Assembly: GCA_022766825.1 (NCBI GenBank)
Contig: JALEQE010000170.1
Span: 1 to 38,291 of the forward strand
From: Oscillospiraceae bacterium
Lineage (GTDB): Bacteria > Bacillota > Clostridia > Oscillospirales > Ruminococcaceae
Reading direction: 5' to 3'
Length of the DNA stretch: 38,291 nt
Positions 16,199 to 25,734 of this stretch are shown here, piece by piece. A program made the translations under genes and the position numbers. Position 1 is the first letter of the stretch; each line of letters opens with the position of its first letter. The notes beneath the pieces were generated by a model. The model ran no database searches, was not told the origin of the DNA, and worked only from the letters and a program-made list of their open reading frames with translations.

Positions 16199-17938
16199 TT
16201 ATCTGTACAGATCCTTGGGTGAATAACTTGTATGAAGAATTTCGTGCGCTTTGTGAGAATTGGGTTCGCCGAAAAACTCCTTGTACAGCGCCTGTATATC
16301 GGGGTTTTCGTGAGAACGGCGCAACGGTTTCTTTTCGTCGATACCGTAAAGCACCTTTGCGCGCTCTGCGGGAATATCGGTAAAGTTGCGAACGCTTGCG
16401 GGCTGAATAATCTGTCCGCCGCCGTTTACACAGCCGCCCGGACACGCCATAATCTCGATAAAGTCATAGCTTGCCTCGCCCGCTTTGACTTTTTTGAGCA
16501 GTGCTTTCGCGTTTGCAAGTCCGCTTGCGACAGCAACACGAACAGTCTTATCACCAACATTGTACGTTGCCTCTTTGATACCCTTAACGCCGCGAACTTC
16601 CGTAAACTCAATCGGCGCGTCGTTGTTTTCGCCCGTGAGTTTCCATACGGCGGTACGCAAAGCCGCCTCCATAACGCCGCCGGTTACACCGAAGATAACT
16701 CCCGCTCCTGTGCTTGTTCCAAGCGGAGAATCGGGCTCTTCATCGGGCAAATCACGGAACATAATTCCCTCTTTTTCGATAAGACGAGCAAGTTCGCGCG
16801 TTGTTATCGTAATATCGACATCAGGAATACCTGCCGCGTCTTGATCTTTGCGTATTTTCTCAAATTTCTTCGCGGTACACGGCATAACCGAAACGGAAAC
16901 AATATCCTCGGGGTTCTTGCCGAGTTTCTGCGCATAATATGTCTTTACGACAGCTCCGAACATCTGCTGCGGCGACTTGCAGGTTGACAAATTCGGAATA
17001 AACTCGGGGAAGTAGTTTTCGCAGAAGCGAACCCAACCCGGCGAGCAAGAAGTAATCATCGGCAAAGTTCCACCGTTCTGAACTCTGTCAAGGAATTCGT
17101 TAGCCTCTTCCATTATAGTAAGGTCGGCGGAGAAGTTTGTATCGAACACTTTATCAAAGCCAAGTCTGCGCAAAGCCGCAATCATCTTGCCTTCAACGTT
17201 TGTTCCGACAGGATAGCCGAACGCCTCGCCCAACGACGCACGAACAGCGGGAGCGGGCTGAACTACAACCATCTTTGTGGGATCTGCGATTGCGTCAAGG
17301 ATCTTATCCGTATCGTCCTTTTCGGTAAGCGCACCGGTAGGACAAGCCGTAATGCACTGTCCGCATGATACGCAGGCGGTTTCCGCAAGTCCCATTTCAA
17401 ACGGAGAAGAAATATTTGTCGCAAATCCGCGCTCATTCGCGCCGATTACGCCAATACCCTGCGTAATTCCACAAGCCGCAACGCATCTGCGGCAGAGTAT
17501 GCACTTTGAGTTATCGCGAATCATATGCGCCGCAGAATCATCAATTTCCACGGCGGGGTTTTCGCCCGCAAACTTGTTTTCGTCAATTCCGTATTCATAG
17601 CACAATGCCTGAAGTTCGCAGTTTCCGCTGCGCTTACAGCTGAGGCACTCTTTTTTGTGATTACTGATAATCAACTCCAAAGTGGTCTTGCGGCTTTCGA
17701 GTACTTTCGGGGAATTTGTGGTGATTTCCATTCCCTCGTTTACGGGATAAACGCAGGACGCAACCAATGTACGCGCGCCTTTAACCTCAACAACGCAGAT
17801 ACGGCATGCACCTATCGCGTTAATATCTTTCAGATAACACAGCGTGGGAATTTTAATACCCGCGTAACGAGCCGCTTCAAGAATAGTGCTGCCTTCGGGA
17901 ACGGAATAATCCACGCCGTTAATTTTAATATTAACCAT
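16199..17938 (-). CDS. hydA: [FeFe]-hydrogenase catalytic subunit (HydA / HndD-like)
   Basis: 2Fe-2S N-term, 4Fe-4S motifs, H-cluster motifs TSCSPGW, MPCTAKK, MACPGGCVNGGGQ. Confidence 0.95.
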   Translation of the reverse strand: MVNIKINGVDYSVPEGSTILEAARYAGIKIPTLCYLKDINAIGACRICVVEVKGARTLVASCVYPVNEGMEITTNSPKVLESRKTTLELIISNHKKECLSCKRSGNCELQALCYEYGIDENKFAGENPAVEIDDSAAHMIRDNSKCILCRRCVAACGITQGIGVIGANERGFATNISSPFEMGLAETACVSCGQCITACPTGALTEKDDTDKILDAIADPTKMVVVQPAPAVRASLGEAFGYPVGTNVEGKMIAALRRLGFDKVFDTNFSADLTIMEEANEFLDRVQNGGTLPMITSCSPGWVRFCENYFPEFIPNLSTCKSPQQMFGAVVKTYYAQKLGKNPEDIVSVSVMPCTAKKFEKIRKDQDAAGIPDVDITITTRELARLIEKEGIMFRDLPDEEPDSPLGTSTGAGVIFGVTGGVMEAALRTAVWKLTGENNDAPIEFTEVRGVKGIKEATYNVGDKTVRVAVASGLANAKALLKKVKAGEASYDFIEIMACPGGCVNGGGQIIQPASVRNFTDIPAERAKVLYGIDEKKPLRRSHENPDIQALYKEFFGEPNSHKAHEILHTSYSPKDLYR

Positions 17939-17959
17939 AACTTTTTACTCCTTTCCCAA

Positions 17960-19834
17960 TCATATCTTCTGAATCGCGCCGAACTTACAGTTGGAAGCGC
18001 AGACGCCGCACTTAATGCACTTGTTCGTGTCTTTCGTGAACGGACTTCTCAACTCGCCGCTGATAGCTCCGACAGGACACTTTTTCGCGCAAAGCGAACA
18101 GCCCTTGCACACTCTCGGATCGATATAATATGCGAGCAAGCTCTTGCACACGCCTGCGGGACATCTCTTGTCCTTAACGTGAGCAATATACTCGTCACGG
18201 AAATAACGCATGGTGGACAGAACAGGGTTGGGCGCAGTCTGACCCAGACCGCACAGCGCGTTGTCCTTGATGTAATAGCAGAGCTTTTCGAGCTTGTCGA
18301 GGTCTTCCATAGTAGCCTTGCCCTCGGTTATCTTTGTGAGAATTTCGTACATTCTCTTTGTACCGATACGGCACGGCGTACATTTACCGCAGGACTCGTC
18401 AACGGTAAATTCGAGGAAGAACTTCGCGATATCAACCATACAGTTGTCATCGTCCATTACGATAAGTCCGCCCGAACCCATCATAGAACCGATTGAGATA
18501 AGGTTATCATAATCAATCGGAATATCCAGATACTGCGGAGGAATACAACCGCCGGACGGACCGCCCGTCTGAGCCGCCTTGAACTTCTTTCCGTTGGGAA
18601 TACCGCCGCCGATATTCTCGATTACGGTACGCAATGTTGTACCCATAGGAACTTCAACAAGTCCCGTATTGTGGATTTTGCCGCCCAAAGCGAAAACCTT
18701 TGTTCCTTTGGATTTCTCGGTACCCATAGAAGCGAACCACTCGGGACCGTTCAGAATTATCTGACAGACGTTCGCGTAAGTCTCAACGTTGTTCAAAACG
18801 GTAGGCTTGCCGAACAAACCCTTTACTGCGGGGAAAGGAGGACGGCAGCGCGGTTCTCCGCGGTTGCCCTCGATAGAAGTCATAAGCGCGGTTTCCTCGC
18901 CGCAAACGAACGCGCCCGCACCAAGTCTCAATCCAAGATGGAAGCTGAATCCCGTACCGAAAATGTTGTCACCCAACATTCCCGCTTCTTCGGCTTGCTT
19001 TATCGCAATTTCCAAACGCTCAACAGCTATCGGGTATTCCGCGCGGACGTATATGTAACCCTGATTTGCGCCGATAGTATATCCCGCGATCGCCATTGCC
19101 TCGATTACGCTGTGCGGGTCGCCTTCAAGCACGGAACGATCCATAAACGCTCCGGGGTCTCCCTCATCGGCGTTACAGCAAACGTACTTCTGCTCATTCT
19201 GCGATTGTTTCGCGAACTGCCACTTGCGTCCCGTGGGGAATCCCGCACCGCCGCGTCCGCGAAGTCCCGATTTCAGCATAACATCGATAACATCATCGGG
19301 CGTCATCGTCGTGAGCACCTTATAAAGTGCCTGATAACCGTCGCGCGCAATATACTCTTCGATATGCTCGGGCGAAATAAGACCGCAGTTACGAAGTGCA
19401 ACGCGGTGCTGATGCGCGTAGAATGAGGTTTCATTCAGCGATTTGATATGGTCGCCGTCTACGGTTTCCGCATAAAGGTACTTCTTAACGGGTACACCGT
19501 TTTTGAGATGTGATTCAACGATTTCGGGGATATGCGAAAGCTCGGTTTTGGAGTAGAACGTACCCTCAGGGTATACTATCATAATAGGACCCAATGCGCA
19601 CAGGCCGAAACAGCCTGTCTTTATCACGTTTACCTTACCCTCTAATCCCTGCAGCTTGATTTCCTCTTCAAGCTTTTCGATTATTTTCATAGAGCCCGAA
19701 GAAGTACAGCCCGTACCGCCGCAGACCAGAACGTCCTTAACGCCGTTGTCCTGAGCCTCCACGCGGACGTTTATAACCTCCGCCGCCTTGGCTTTGACGG
19801 CATTAAGCTCGTCTAATGTATTTATTCTATCCAT
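17960..19834 (-). CDS. hydB: NuoF-like flavoprotein subunit of hydrogenase (HydB / HndC-like), N-terminal thioredoxin-like 2Fe-2S and C-terminal ferredoxin domains
   Basis: GLRGRGGAGFPTGRKW; ESCGKCTPCRIG; CKGCSLCAKKCPVGAI and CIKCGVCASNCKFGAI. Confidence 0.94.
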   Translation of the reverse strand: MDRINTLDELNAVKAKAAEVINVRVEAQDNGVKDVLVCGGTGCTSSGSMKIIEKLEEEIKLQGLEGKVNVIKTGCFGLCALGPIMIVYPEGTFYSKTELSHIPEIVESHLKNGVPVKKYLYAETVDGDHIKSLNETSFYAHQHRVALRNCGLISPEHIEEYIARDGYQALYKVLTTMTPDDVIDVMLKSGLRGRGGAGFPTGRKWQFAKQSQNEQKYVCCNADEGDPGAFMDRSVLEGDPHSVIEAMAIAGYTIGANQGYIYVRAEYPIAVERLEIAIKQAEEAGMLGDNIFGTGFSFHLGLRLGAGAFVCGEETALMTSIEGNRGEPRCRPPFPAVKGLFGKPTVLNNVETYANVCQIILNGPEWFASMGTEKSKGTKVFALGGKIHNTGLVEVPMGTTLRTVIENIGGGIPNGKKFKAAQTGGPSGGCIPPQYLDIPIDYDNLISIGSMMGSGGLIVMDDDNCMVDIAKFFLEFTVDESCGKCTPCRIGTKRMYEILTKITEGKATMEDLDKLEKLCYYIKDNALCGLGQTAPNPVLSTMRYFRDEYIAHVKDKRCPAGVCKSLLAYYIDPRVCKGCSLCAKKCPVGAISGELRSPFTKDTNKCIKCGVCASNCKFGAIQKI

Positions 19835-19860
19835 AGTCGGATTTTCCTTTCTATGTAATA

Positions 19861-20355
19861 TCAGTTATATTTCTCAAGTATCTTGTCCACATCGTCCACG
19901 GTAAGTCTGCCGTAAACGTCCTCGTTTACCGTAAGAACGGGCGCAAGTCCGCAAGCGCCTATACAACGGCAAGCGTCAAGCGAGAATTTTCCGTCGGGCG
20001 TGATTTCTCCGCTTCCGATTCCGAGCTTTTCCTGAAGCTTGTTGAAAATATTGCCGGAACCCTTGACATAGCAAGCCGTTCCCAGACAAACAGATATCTT
20101 GTACTTTCCTTTGGGGTTTATTGAGAACTGCGCGTAGAATGTAACAACACCGTACACTTTCTCAAGCGGGATCTCCATTGCGTCCGCTATCATTGTCTGC
20201 ACTTCGATGGGAAGATAGCCGTAAATTTCCTGTGCTTTCTGAAGTATCGGCATAAGTGCGCCCGGTTCGTCCTTATGTTCGGCGATTACCGCACGGAGCC
20301 GCTCCTCCTGTTCGGGCGTTCCCGAAAAGGGAACAGCGCTTTTTTTCAAAGCCAT
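19861..20355 (-). CDS. hydC: NuoE-like subunit of hydrogenase (HydC / HndA-like)
   Basis: Start at 20355 after AGGAGG; KISVCLGTACYVKGSGNIFNKL; CRCIGACGLAPVLTVNEDVYGRL. Confidence 0.92.
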   Translation of the reverse strand: MALKKSAVPFSGTPEQEERLRAVIAEHKDEPGALMPILQKAQEIYGYLPIEVQTMIADAMEIPLEKVYGVVTFYAQFSINPKGKYKISVCLGTACYVKGSGNIFNKLQEKLGIGSGEITPDGKFSLDACRCIGACGLAPVLTVNEDVYGRLTVDDVDKILEKYN

Positions 20356-20494
20356 ATTATAGCCTCCTAATGTGGATTTACCGTGTATATACGACACGAT
20401 ATATTACCATATAATTATAACATAAATTTACATAAAAATCTATAATATTACCTGATTTCCTCGGTAGAATTTACATCGTTCTTTTTGTTTATTT

Positions 20495-20576
20495 TGCACA
20501 AAACGACCTGACTTTAATATCTGTTCTTGTTACGAATATGATGTTTTGTGCATAATTATAATATGATACAGTCAGG
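20495..20576. promoter_or_regulatory. Two interleaved inverted repeats in the divergent intergenic region
   Basis: TGCACAAAAC (20495-20504)/GTTTTGTGCA (20543-20552) and CCTGACT (20507-20513)/AGTCAGG (20570-20576). Confidence 0.6.
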
Positions 20577-20738
20577 CAATGAATACGGATTTCGGAAAAT
20601 TATTTCTTATCACGGAATAATTACCAAAAAACACGTTTTCTGCGAACGATGCGGCTGTTAAACCGACCATTTGAAAGCTGTTTTTTTGTAAAGAATGACG
20701 AAAATAAACGTTTTCTATGGATTTATGCAACTTTTTTG

Positions 20739-20767
20739 TTGACAATATGTAAAAAATGTGATAAATT
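20739..20767 (+). promoter_or_regulatory. SigA-type promoter for the FAD-protein/xpt operon
   Basis: TTGACA-N17-TAAATT. Confidence 0.6.
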
Positions 20768-20808
20768 TATATTGTATTGTCACGAATAAAATGAAAGGCA
20801 AATTATAA

Positions 20809-22206
20809 ATGAAATATGATGTTGTAATTGTCGGCGCGGGTCCCGCGGGAATTTTTACCGCGATTGAAATGGTTCGCAAAGGCTCAAAAAAGAAAATACT
20901 GATAATTGAAAAAGGCGTTTCCGTTGAAAACCGCAGATGCCCGAAAAGCAAAACAAAAACTTGTATGAACTGCAAGCCGTATTGTCATATAACAACGGGA
21001 TTTTCGGGCGCGGGAGCTTTTTCGGACGGCAAGCTGTCGCTGTCAAGCGAAGTCGGCGGCAATCTCCCGGAGCTTATCGGCGACCTGAAAGCGCAGGAAA
21101 CAATCGAATATACCGACAAAATATATCTGGAATTTGGCGCGGATACACGCATTGAAGGCATAAGCAACCCCGATAAAATCCGCGAGATACGCAAAAAAGC
21201 CATTATGGCAAACCTGAAACTCGTTGACTGCCCTATCCGTCATCTCGGCACGGAAATGGCGCAGCAGTTGTATCTGAAAATCGAAAAGTACCTCATTGAC
21301 AGCGGCGTAGAGATTCTTTTCAGTAAAAACTGCGATGATATCATCATCGAGGACGGCGTTTGCAAGGGCGTTGTAATTTCCGACAGTAAGGACGGAAAGA
21401 ACAGCGAAACCATTTACGGCAACGAAATCGTTGTCGCGACAGGCCGTAAAGGCGCGGACTGGCTTGAAAAAGTCTGCGAAACGCATAATATCGAACACCG
21501 TCCCGGCACGGTTGACGTCGGCGTGCGCGTGGAAGTCCGCAACGAAATTATGGAAGAGATAAACGAGGTTTTGTATGAATCAAAGCTTATAGGTTATCCC
21601 CTGCCGTTCAAGAATAAGGTGCGCACGTTCTGCCAGAATCCGGGCGGTTTTGTAAGTCAGGAAAATTATGACAACGATTTGGCGGTTGTAAACGGTCACA
21701 GCTATAAGGAGCTTAAATCTCCCAATACAAACCTCGCGATACTTTGTTCTCACAACTTCTCGGTACCGTTCAATCAGCCGATTGAATTTGCTCAGAAAGT
21801 CGGCGAACTTACCAATATGCTCGGAAACGGTCATATAATGGTTCAGCGTTTCGGCGATATTCTCGACGGAAAACGCACCTGGGAAAAGGAGCTTTCGTTC
21901 TCCAACGTAAAGCCGACGCTCCCCGACGCGGTCGCGGGCGATATTACCTCCGCAATGCCCTACCGTACAATGACTAACATTATCAACTTCATCAAAGCAG
22001 TTGATAACGTTGTTCCCGGTTTCGCGAGCCGCGAAACGCTGCTTTACTCCCCCGAACTCAAATTTTACAGCAACCGTATCAAAATGGACGAGCATTTCAA
22101 CACGAATATCAAAGGCTTGCACTGTCTCGGAGATTCAAGCGGTTGGACAAGAGGTCTTATGATGGCGTCCGTTATGGGCGTTCTCATGGGCAGAGAACTT
22201 ATTTGA
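20809..22206 (+). CDS. FAD-dependent oxidoreductase (COG2509-like, uncharacterised)
   Basis: MKYDVVIVGAGPAGIFTAIEMVRKG dinucleotide-binding motif; C-terminal GLHCLGDSSGWTRGLMMASVMGV. Confidence 0.88.
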   Translation: MKYDVVIVGAGPAGIFTAIEMVRKGSKKKILIIEKGVSVENRRCPKSKTKTCMNCKPYCHITTGFSGAGAFSDGKLSLSSEVGGNLPELIGDLKAQETIEYTDKIYLEFGADTRIEGISNPDKIREIRKKAIMANLKLVDCPIRHLGTEMAQQLYLKIEKYLIDSGVEILFSKNCDDIIIEDGVCKGVVISDSKDGKNSETIYGNEIVVATGRKGADWLEKVCETHNIEHRPGTVDVGVRVEVRNEIMEEINEVLYESKLIGYPLPFKNKVRTFCQNPGGFVSQENYDNDLAVVNGHSYKELKSPNTNLAILCSHNFSVPFNQPIEFAQKVGELTNMLGNGHIMVQRFGDILDGKRTWEKELSFSNVKPTLPDAVAGDITSAMPYRTMTNIINFIKAVDNVVPGFASRETLLYSPELKFYSNRIKMDEHFNTNIKGLHCLGDSSGWTRGLMMASVMGVLMGRELI

Positions 22207-22228
22207 ATGACTTCGGAGGTATGACAAA

Positions 22229-22804
22229 ATGCAGCTTTTAGAAGAACGGATAAATAAAGACGGTGTTGTGAAAGAGGGCGGCGTTCTTAAAGTAGACAGC
22301 TTTCTCAATCACCAAATCGACATCGACCTTTATAATAAAATAGGAAAGGAGTTTCGCAGACTCTTTCCTGATAAAGGCATAAACAAAATATTGACAATCG
22401 AGGCTTCGGGAATAGGAATCGCTTGTATAACGGCGCAGTATTTTCACTGCCCCGTGGTGTTCGCCAAAAAGGCGCAGAGTATAAACATTGACGGCGAGGT
22501 CTATTCCACAAGCATTGACAGCTTTACTCACAAGCGCACATACAATGTCATTGTCAGCAAGCGTTTTATAACGCCCGATGACAATATACTTATCGTGGAC
22601 GATTTTCTCGCGAACGGTTGCGCTCTGCTCGGACTTATCGATATCGTTCAAAGCGCGGGTGCCAAAATCGCGGGCGCGGGTATTGTAATTGAAAAGGGAT
22701 TTCAGAAAGGCGGAGAGCTTGTACGCTCAAAGGGCATTCACGTTGAGTCGTTGGCGATTGTCGATGATATGAGCGTTGAAAACGGCTGCACTTTCAGACA
22801 TTGA
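22229..22804 (+). CDS. xpt: Xanthine phosphoribosyltransferase
   Basis: MQLLEERINKDGVVKEGGVLKVDSFLNHQID; PRPP motif ILIVDDFLANG. Confidence 0.95.
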   Translation: MQLLEERINKDGVVKEGGVLKVDSFLNHQIDIDLYNKIGKEFRRLFPDKGINKILTIEASGIGIACITAQYFHCPVVFAKKAQSINIDGEVYSTSIDSFTHKRTYNVIVSKRFITPDDNILIVDDFLANGCALLGLIDIVQSAGAKIAGAGIVIEKGFQKGGELVRSKGIHVESLAIVDDMSVENGCTFRH

Positions 22805-22855
22805 CGATTTTTACGGCTATGCCGTTTAAATAAAATTTATATGGAGGACAACTAA

Positions 22856-24061
22856 ATGAAGAAGAAGTTACTCGCCGCTTTAATGGCGGCAACCTGTCTG
22901 CTCGCGGGCTGTTCAAACGGCTCTACAAGCAGCACGACAAGCACATCAAGAACGACAAGCGAAACAAGCACGTCTGCGGCAAGCACTGCAGAGAGCAAGG
23001 ACGCTTCCGCACCCGAATCAGCGACAAGCGGTACGGAGTCTACGGCTCAGACAACTTCCGGCGCAAACACCGTAGTTGCAGGATTTGTTTACATCGGCAA
23101 AATCGACGACGGCGGCTACACACAGGCTCACGACGCGGGAAGAAAAGCTATTGAGGCTATGGGCGTTGAAACCCACTATCTTGAAGACGTTAAAGAAACC
23201 GTTTCCGACACCGAAGAGGCAATAAGAACACTTATTGAACAAGGTTGCAACCTTATCTACACTAACTCTTTCGGCTTTATGGAAGGCACTGTTGAAATGG
23301 CAAAGGAATATCCCGATGTCAAGTTCGCACACTGCTCCGGCTATCAGAGAGCGGACAACCTTTCCACATATTTTGGCAAGGTTTATCAGGCTCGTTACCT
23401 TTCGGGTATAGTTGCCGGTATGAAAACAAAAGCAAATAAAATAGGCTATGTTGCCGCAAAGGGTATTCCCGAGGTTATTCGCGGTATCAACGCATTTACA
23501 CTCGGCGTTCAATCCGTTAATCCCGACGCTACCGTTGAAGTAAGATTTACCGATACCTGGTATGATCCCGCTGTTGAAAAGCAGGCGGCTATCGAACTTC
23601 TGAACAACGGCGTTGATGTTATCGCACAGCACCAGGATACAACAGCTCCGCAGGTTGCGGCACAGGAAAAGGGCGCTTTCTGCATAGGCTATAACTTCCC
23701 GACTTCCGACGCGGCTCCCAACGCTTATCTTACGGCTGCTTGCTTTAACTGGCCGCAGTTCTACACCGATGACGTTCAGAGAGCAATTGACGGCACTTGG
23801 TCTTCAAGAGCATACTGGGAGGGTCTTGCTTCTAATATGACTTACCTTGACAAGCTCACCGACCTTTGCGAAGAAGGTACACAGGAAAAGGTTGACGAAG
23901 CGCAGAAAAAGATTATTTCTGGCGAACTCGAACCGTTCACAGGCCCGCTTTACGATCAGGACGGCAACCTCAAGGTTGAGGACGGCGTAAAGATGACCGA
24001 CGATGAAATCTGGAATATGTCTTGGTTCGTTAAGGGCGTTGTAGGCACTATTCCTCAATAA
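22856..24061 (+). CDS. BMP-family (PnrA-like) ABC transporter substrate-binding lipoprotein
   Basis: Lipoprotein signal (LLAGCSNG), Ser/Thr-rich linker, VVAGFVYIGKIDDGGYTQAHDAGRKAIE. Confidence 0.92.
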   Translation: MKKKLLAALMAATCLLAGCSNGSTSSTTSTSRTTSETSTSAASTAESKDASAPESATSGTESTAQTTSGANTVVAGFVYIGKIDDGGYTQAHDAGRKAIEAMGVETHYLEDVKETVSDTEEAIRTLIEQGCNLIYTNSFGFMEGTVEMAKEYPDVKFAHCSGYQRADNLSTYFGKVYQARYLSGIVAGMKTKANKIGYVAAKGIPEVIRGINAFTLGVQSVNPDATVEVRFTDTWYDPAVEKQAAIELLNNGVDVIAQHQDTTAPQVAAQEKGAFCIGYNFPTSDAAPNAYLTAACFNWPQFYTDDVQRAIDGTWSSRAYWEGLASNMTYLDKLTDLCEEGTQEKVDEAQKKIISGELEPFTGPLYDQDGNLKVEDGVKMTDDEIWNMSWFVKGVVGTIPQ

Positions 24062-24132
24062 ATAAGACATTTTCAACGATAAAAACAGATCCGGGCAGTA
24101 CATTATATTAAAAAAATGTATTGCCTGATTTG

Positions 24133-24172
24133 TTTTTTCAAAGAGCGGCAGAAATACCGCTTTTTGAAAAAA
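24133..24172 (+). other. Strong intergenic hairpin between BMP gene and ABC ATPase gene
   Basis: TTTTTTCAAAGAGCGG / CCGCTTTTTGAAAAAA, 16-bp stem with one G-T pair. Confidence 0.75.
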
Positions 24173-24210
24173 CTTATCAACATAACGACTTCGCAAAACA
24201 GGAGGTCTGA

Positions 24211-25734
24211 ATGAGCGAACCTTATATAAAACTCGAAAATATATGCAAATCTTTCGGTACAGTCAAAGCGAACAACAACGTTTCCATTGACGTGAACAAA
24301 GGCGAGATACTCGCTTTGCTGGGCGAGAACGGTTCGGGAAAAAGTACGCTTGTAAATATGCTGAGCGGAATTTATCAGCCCGACAGCGGCTCAATTTACC
24401 TTGACGGAAAACTCGTATCGTTCAAATCGCCGAAAGACGCGATAGCGTCAGGTATCGGAATGGTACATCAGCATTTCAAGCTGGTTGATGTTTTCACGGC
24501 GGCGGAAAACATCATAATGGGCAAGCAAAAAAACGTTTTCCTGAGCAAAAAGCGTATGAATGAGCAAATAGCTCAGCTCAATGAGAAATACGGTCTTTCC
24601 GTTACACCCGATAAAAAAGTGTATGATATGTCGGTCAGCGAAAAGCAGTCCGTGGAAATTATGAAAATACTTTATCGCGGCGCGGACGTACTAATTCTCG
24701 ATGAACCGACAGCGGTACTTACTCCGCAGGAAATCGACGCGCTTTTCGATATACTCCGCAAAATGAAAGCGCAGGGCTGTTCGATAATAATTATCACGCA
24801 CAAAATGGCGGAGGTACTGAGCATTTCCGACAGAGTAACCGTTTTGCGAAAAGGCGAGTGTATCGCGACGGTGAACACCGCCGAAACAACTCCGCAGAAA
24901 CTTACCGAAATGATGGTCGGAAGCGCGGTGTCGCTTGAAATAGAACGCCCGACAACAACGCTTTCCGAAAAGCCTCTGCTCTCTGTAAAAAATCTGCTTC
25001 TGAAGAACATTGATGATGTTCCCGTAATAAACGATATGTCGTTTGACGTGTACGGCGGCGAAATAGTCGGCGTTGCGGGTATCGCGGGCAGCGGTCAGAA
25101 AGAACTGTGCGAGGTTATCGCGGGACTTTGCAAAGCAAACGGCGGCGACATTCTGTTTGACGGCGGCAGTATATTGGGACTTTCTCCGCACGCCATACTG
25201 AAAAAAGGTATAAGTATGAGCTTTGTTCCCGAGGACCGTCTTGGAATGGGTCTTGTCGCGGGAATGAGTATCACCGATAACGTTATACTGAAATCGTACA
25301 ACAAAAACCCAGGTCCGTTTATTGACAAAAAATACGCCAAGTCATTGGCTCAGCAGATAGTAAAGGATTTTGACATATCAACCCCGTCTGTAAATCACCA
25401 GGTTAAAAAACTATCGGGCGGCAACATTCAGAAGGTATTGCTTGGCCGTGAGATATGGCTCAGTCCGCGCGTCCTTATTACAGCGTATCCCGTCCGCGGA
25501 CTGGATATAGGTGCATCGTACAATATTTATCACATACTCAACGAGCAGAAGAAAAAAGGCGTTGCGGTGCTGTTTATCGGAGAGGATCTTGATGTGCTGA
25601 AAAGCATTTCGGACAGGCTTATGGTTATCCACAACGGAGAGATAATTGATATTGTCGATCCCGAAACGGTTACAAAAGAGGACATCGGTCTTATGATGCT
25701 CGGACATAAAAAAGAGGAGGGTGACGCCGTATGA
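24211..25734 (+). CDS. ABC transporter ATP-binding protein (NupA/RbsA-like double NBD)
   Basis: Walker A LGENGSGKSTL; Walker B VLILDEPTAVLTPQE; second NBD LSGGNIQKVLLGREIWLSPRVLITAYPVRGLDIGA. Confidence 0.93.
   Translation: MSEPYIKLENICKSFGTVKANNNVSIDVNKGEILALLGENGSGKSTLVNMLSGIYQPDSGSIYLDGKLVSFKSPKDAIASGIGMVHQHFKLVDVFTAAENIIMGKQKNVFLSKKRMNEQIAQLNEKYGLSVTPDKKVYDMSVSEKQSVEIMKILYRGADVLILDEPTAVLTPQEIDALFDILRKMKAQGCSIIIITHKMAEVLSISDRVTVLRKGECIATVNTAETTPQKLTEMMVGSAVSLEIERPTTTLSEKPLLSVKNLLLKNIDDVPVINDMSFDVYGGEIVGVAGIAGSGQKELCEVIAGLCKANGGDILFDGGSILGLSPHAILKKGISMSFVPEDRLGMGLVAGMSITDNVILKSYNKNPGPFIDKKYAKSLAQQIVKDFDISTPSVNHQVKKLSGGNIQKVLLGREIWLSPRVLITAYPVRGLDIGASYNIYHILNEQKKKGVAVLFIGEDLDVLKSISDRLMVIHNGEIIDIVDPETVTKEDIGLMMLGHKKEEGDAV

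Noticed and set aside
17525-18496. 323-aa plus-strand ORF opposite hydA/hydB
   Set aside because: Antisense to clear hydrogenase genes; composition typical of shadow ORFs in this codon usage.
16199-20355. Missing HndB-like subunit as an anomaly of the hydrogenase operon
   Set aside because: The thioredoxin-like 2Fe-2S domain is fused at the N-terminus of the HydB-like subunit, the known trimeric HydABC layout; not novel.
22229-22804. Purine riboswitch upstream of xpt
   Set aside because: Searched by eye upstream of 20809 and 22229 for the conserved purine aptamer core; not seen.
24211-25734. Degenerate second nucleotide-binding domain of the purine transporter ATPase
   Set aside because: The non-canonical second Walker A (AGIAGSGQKEL) is normal in this double-NBD family.
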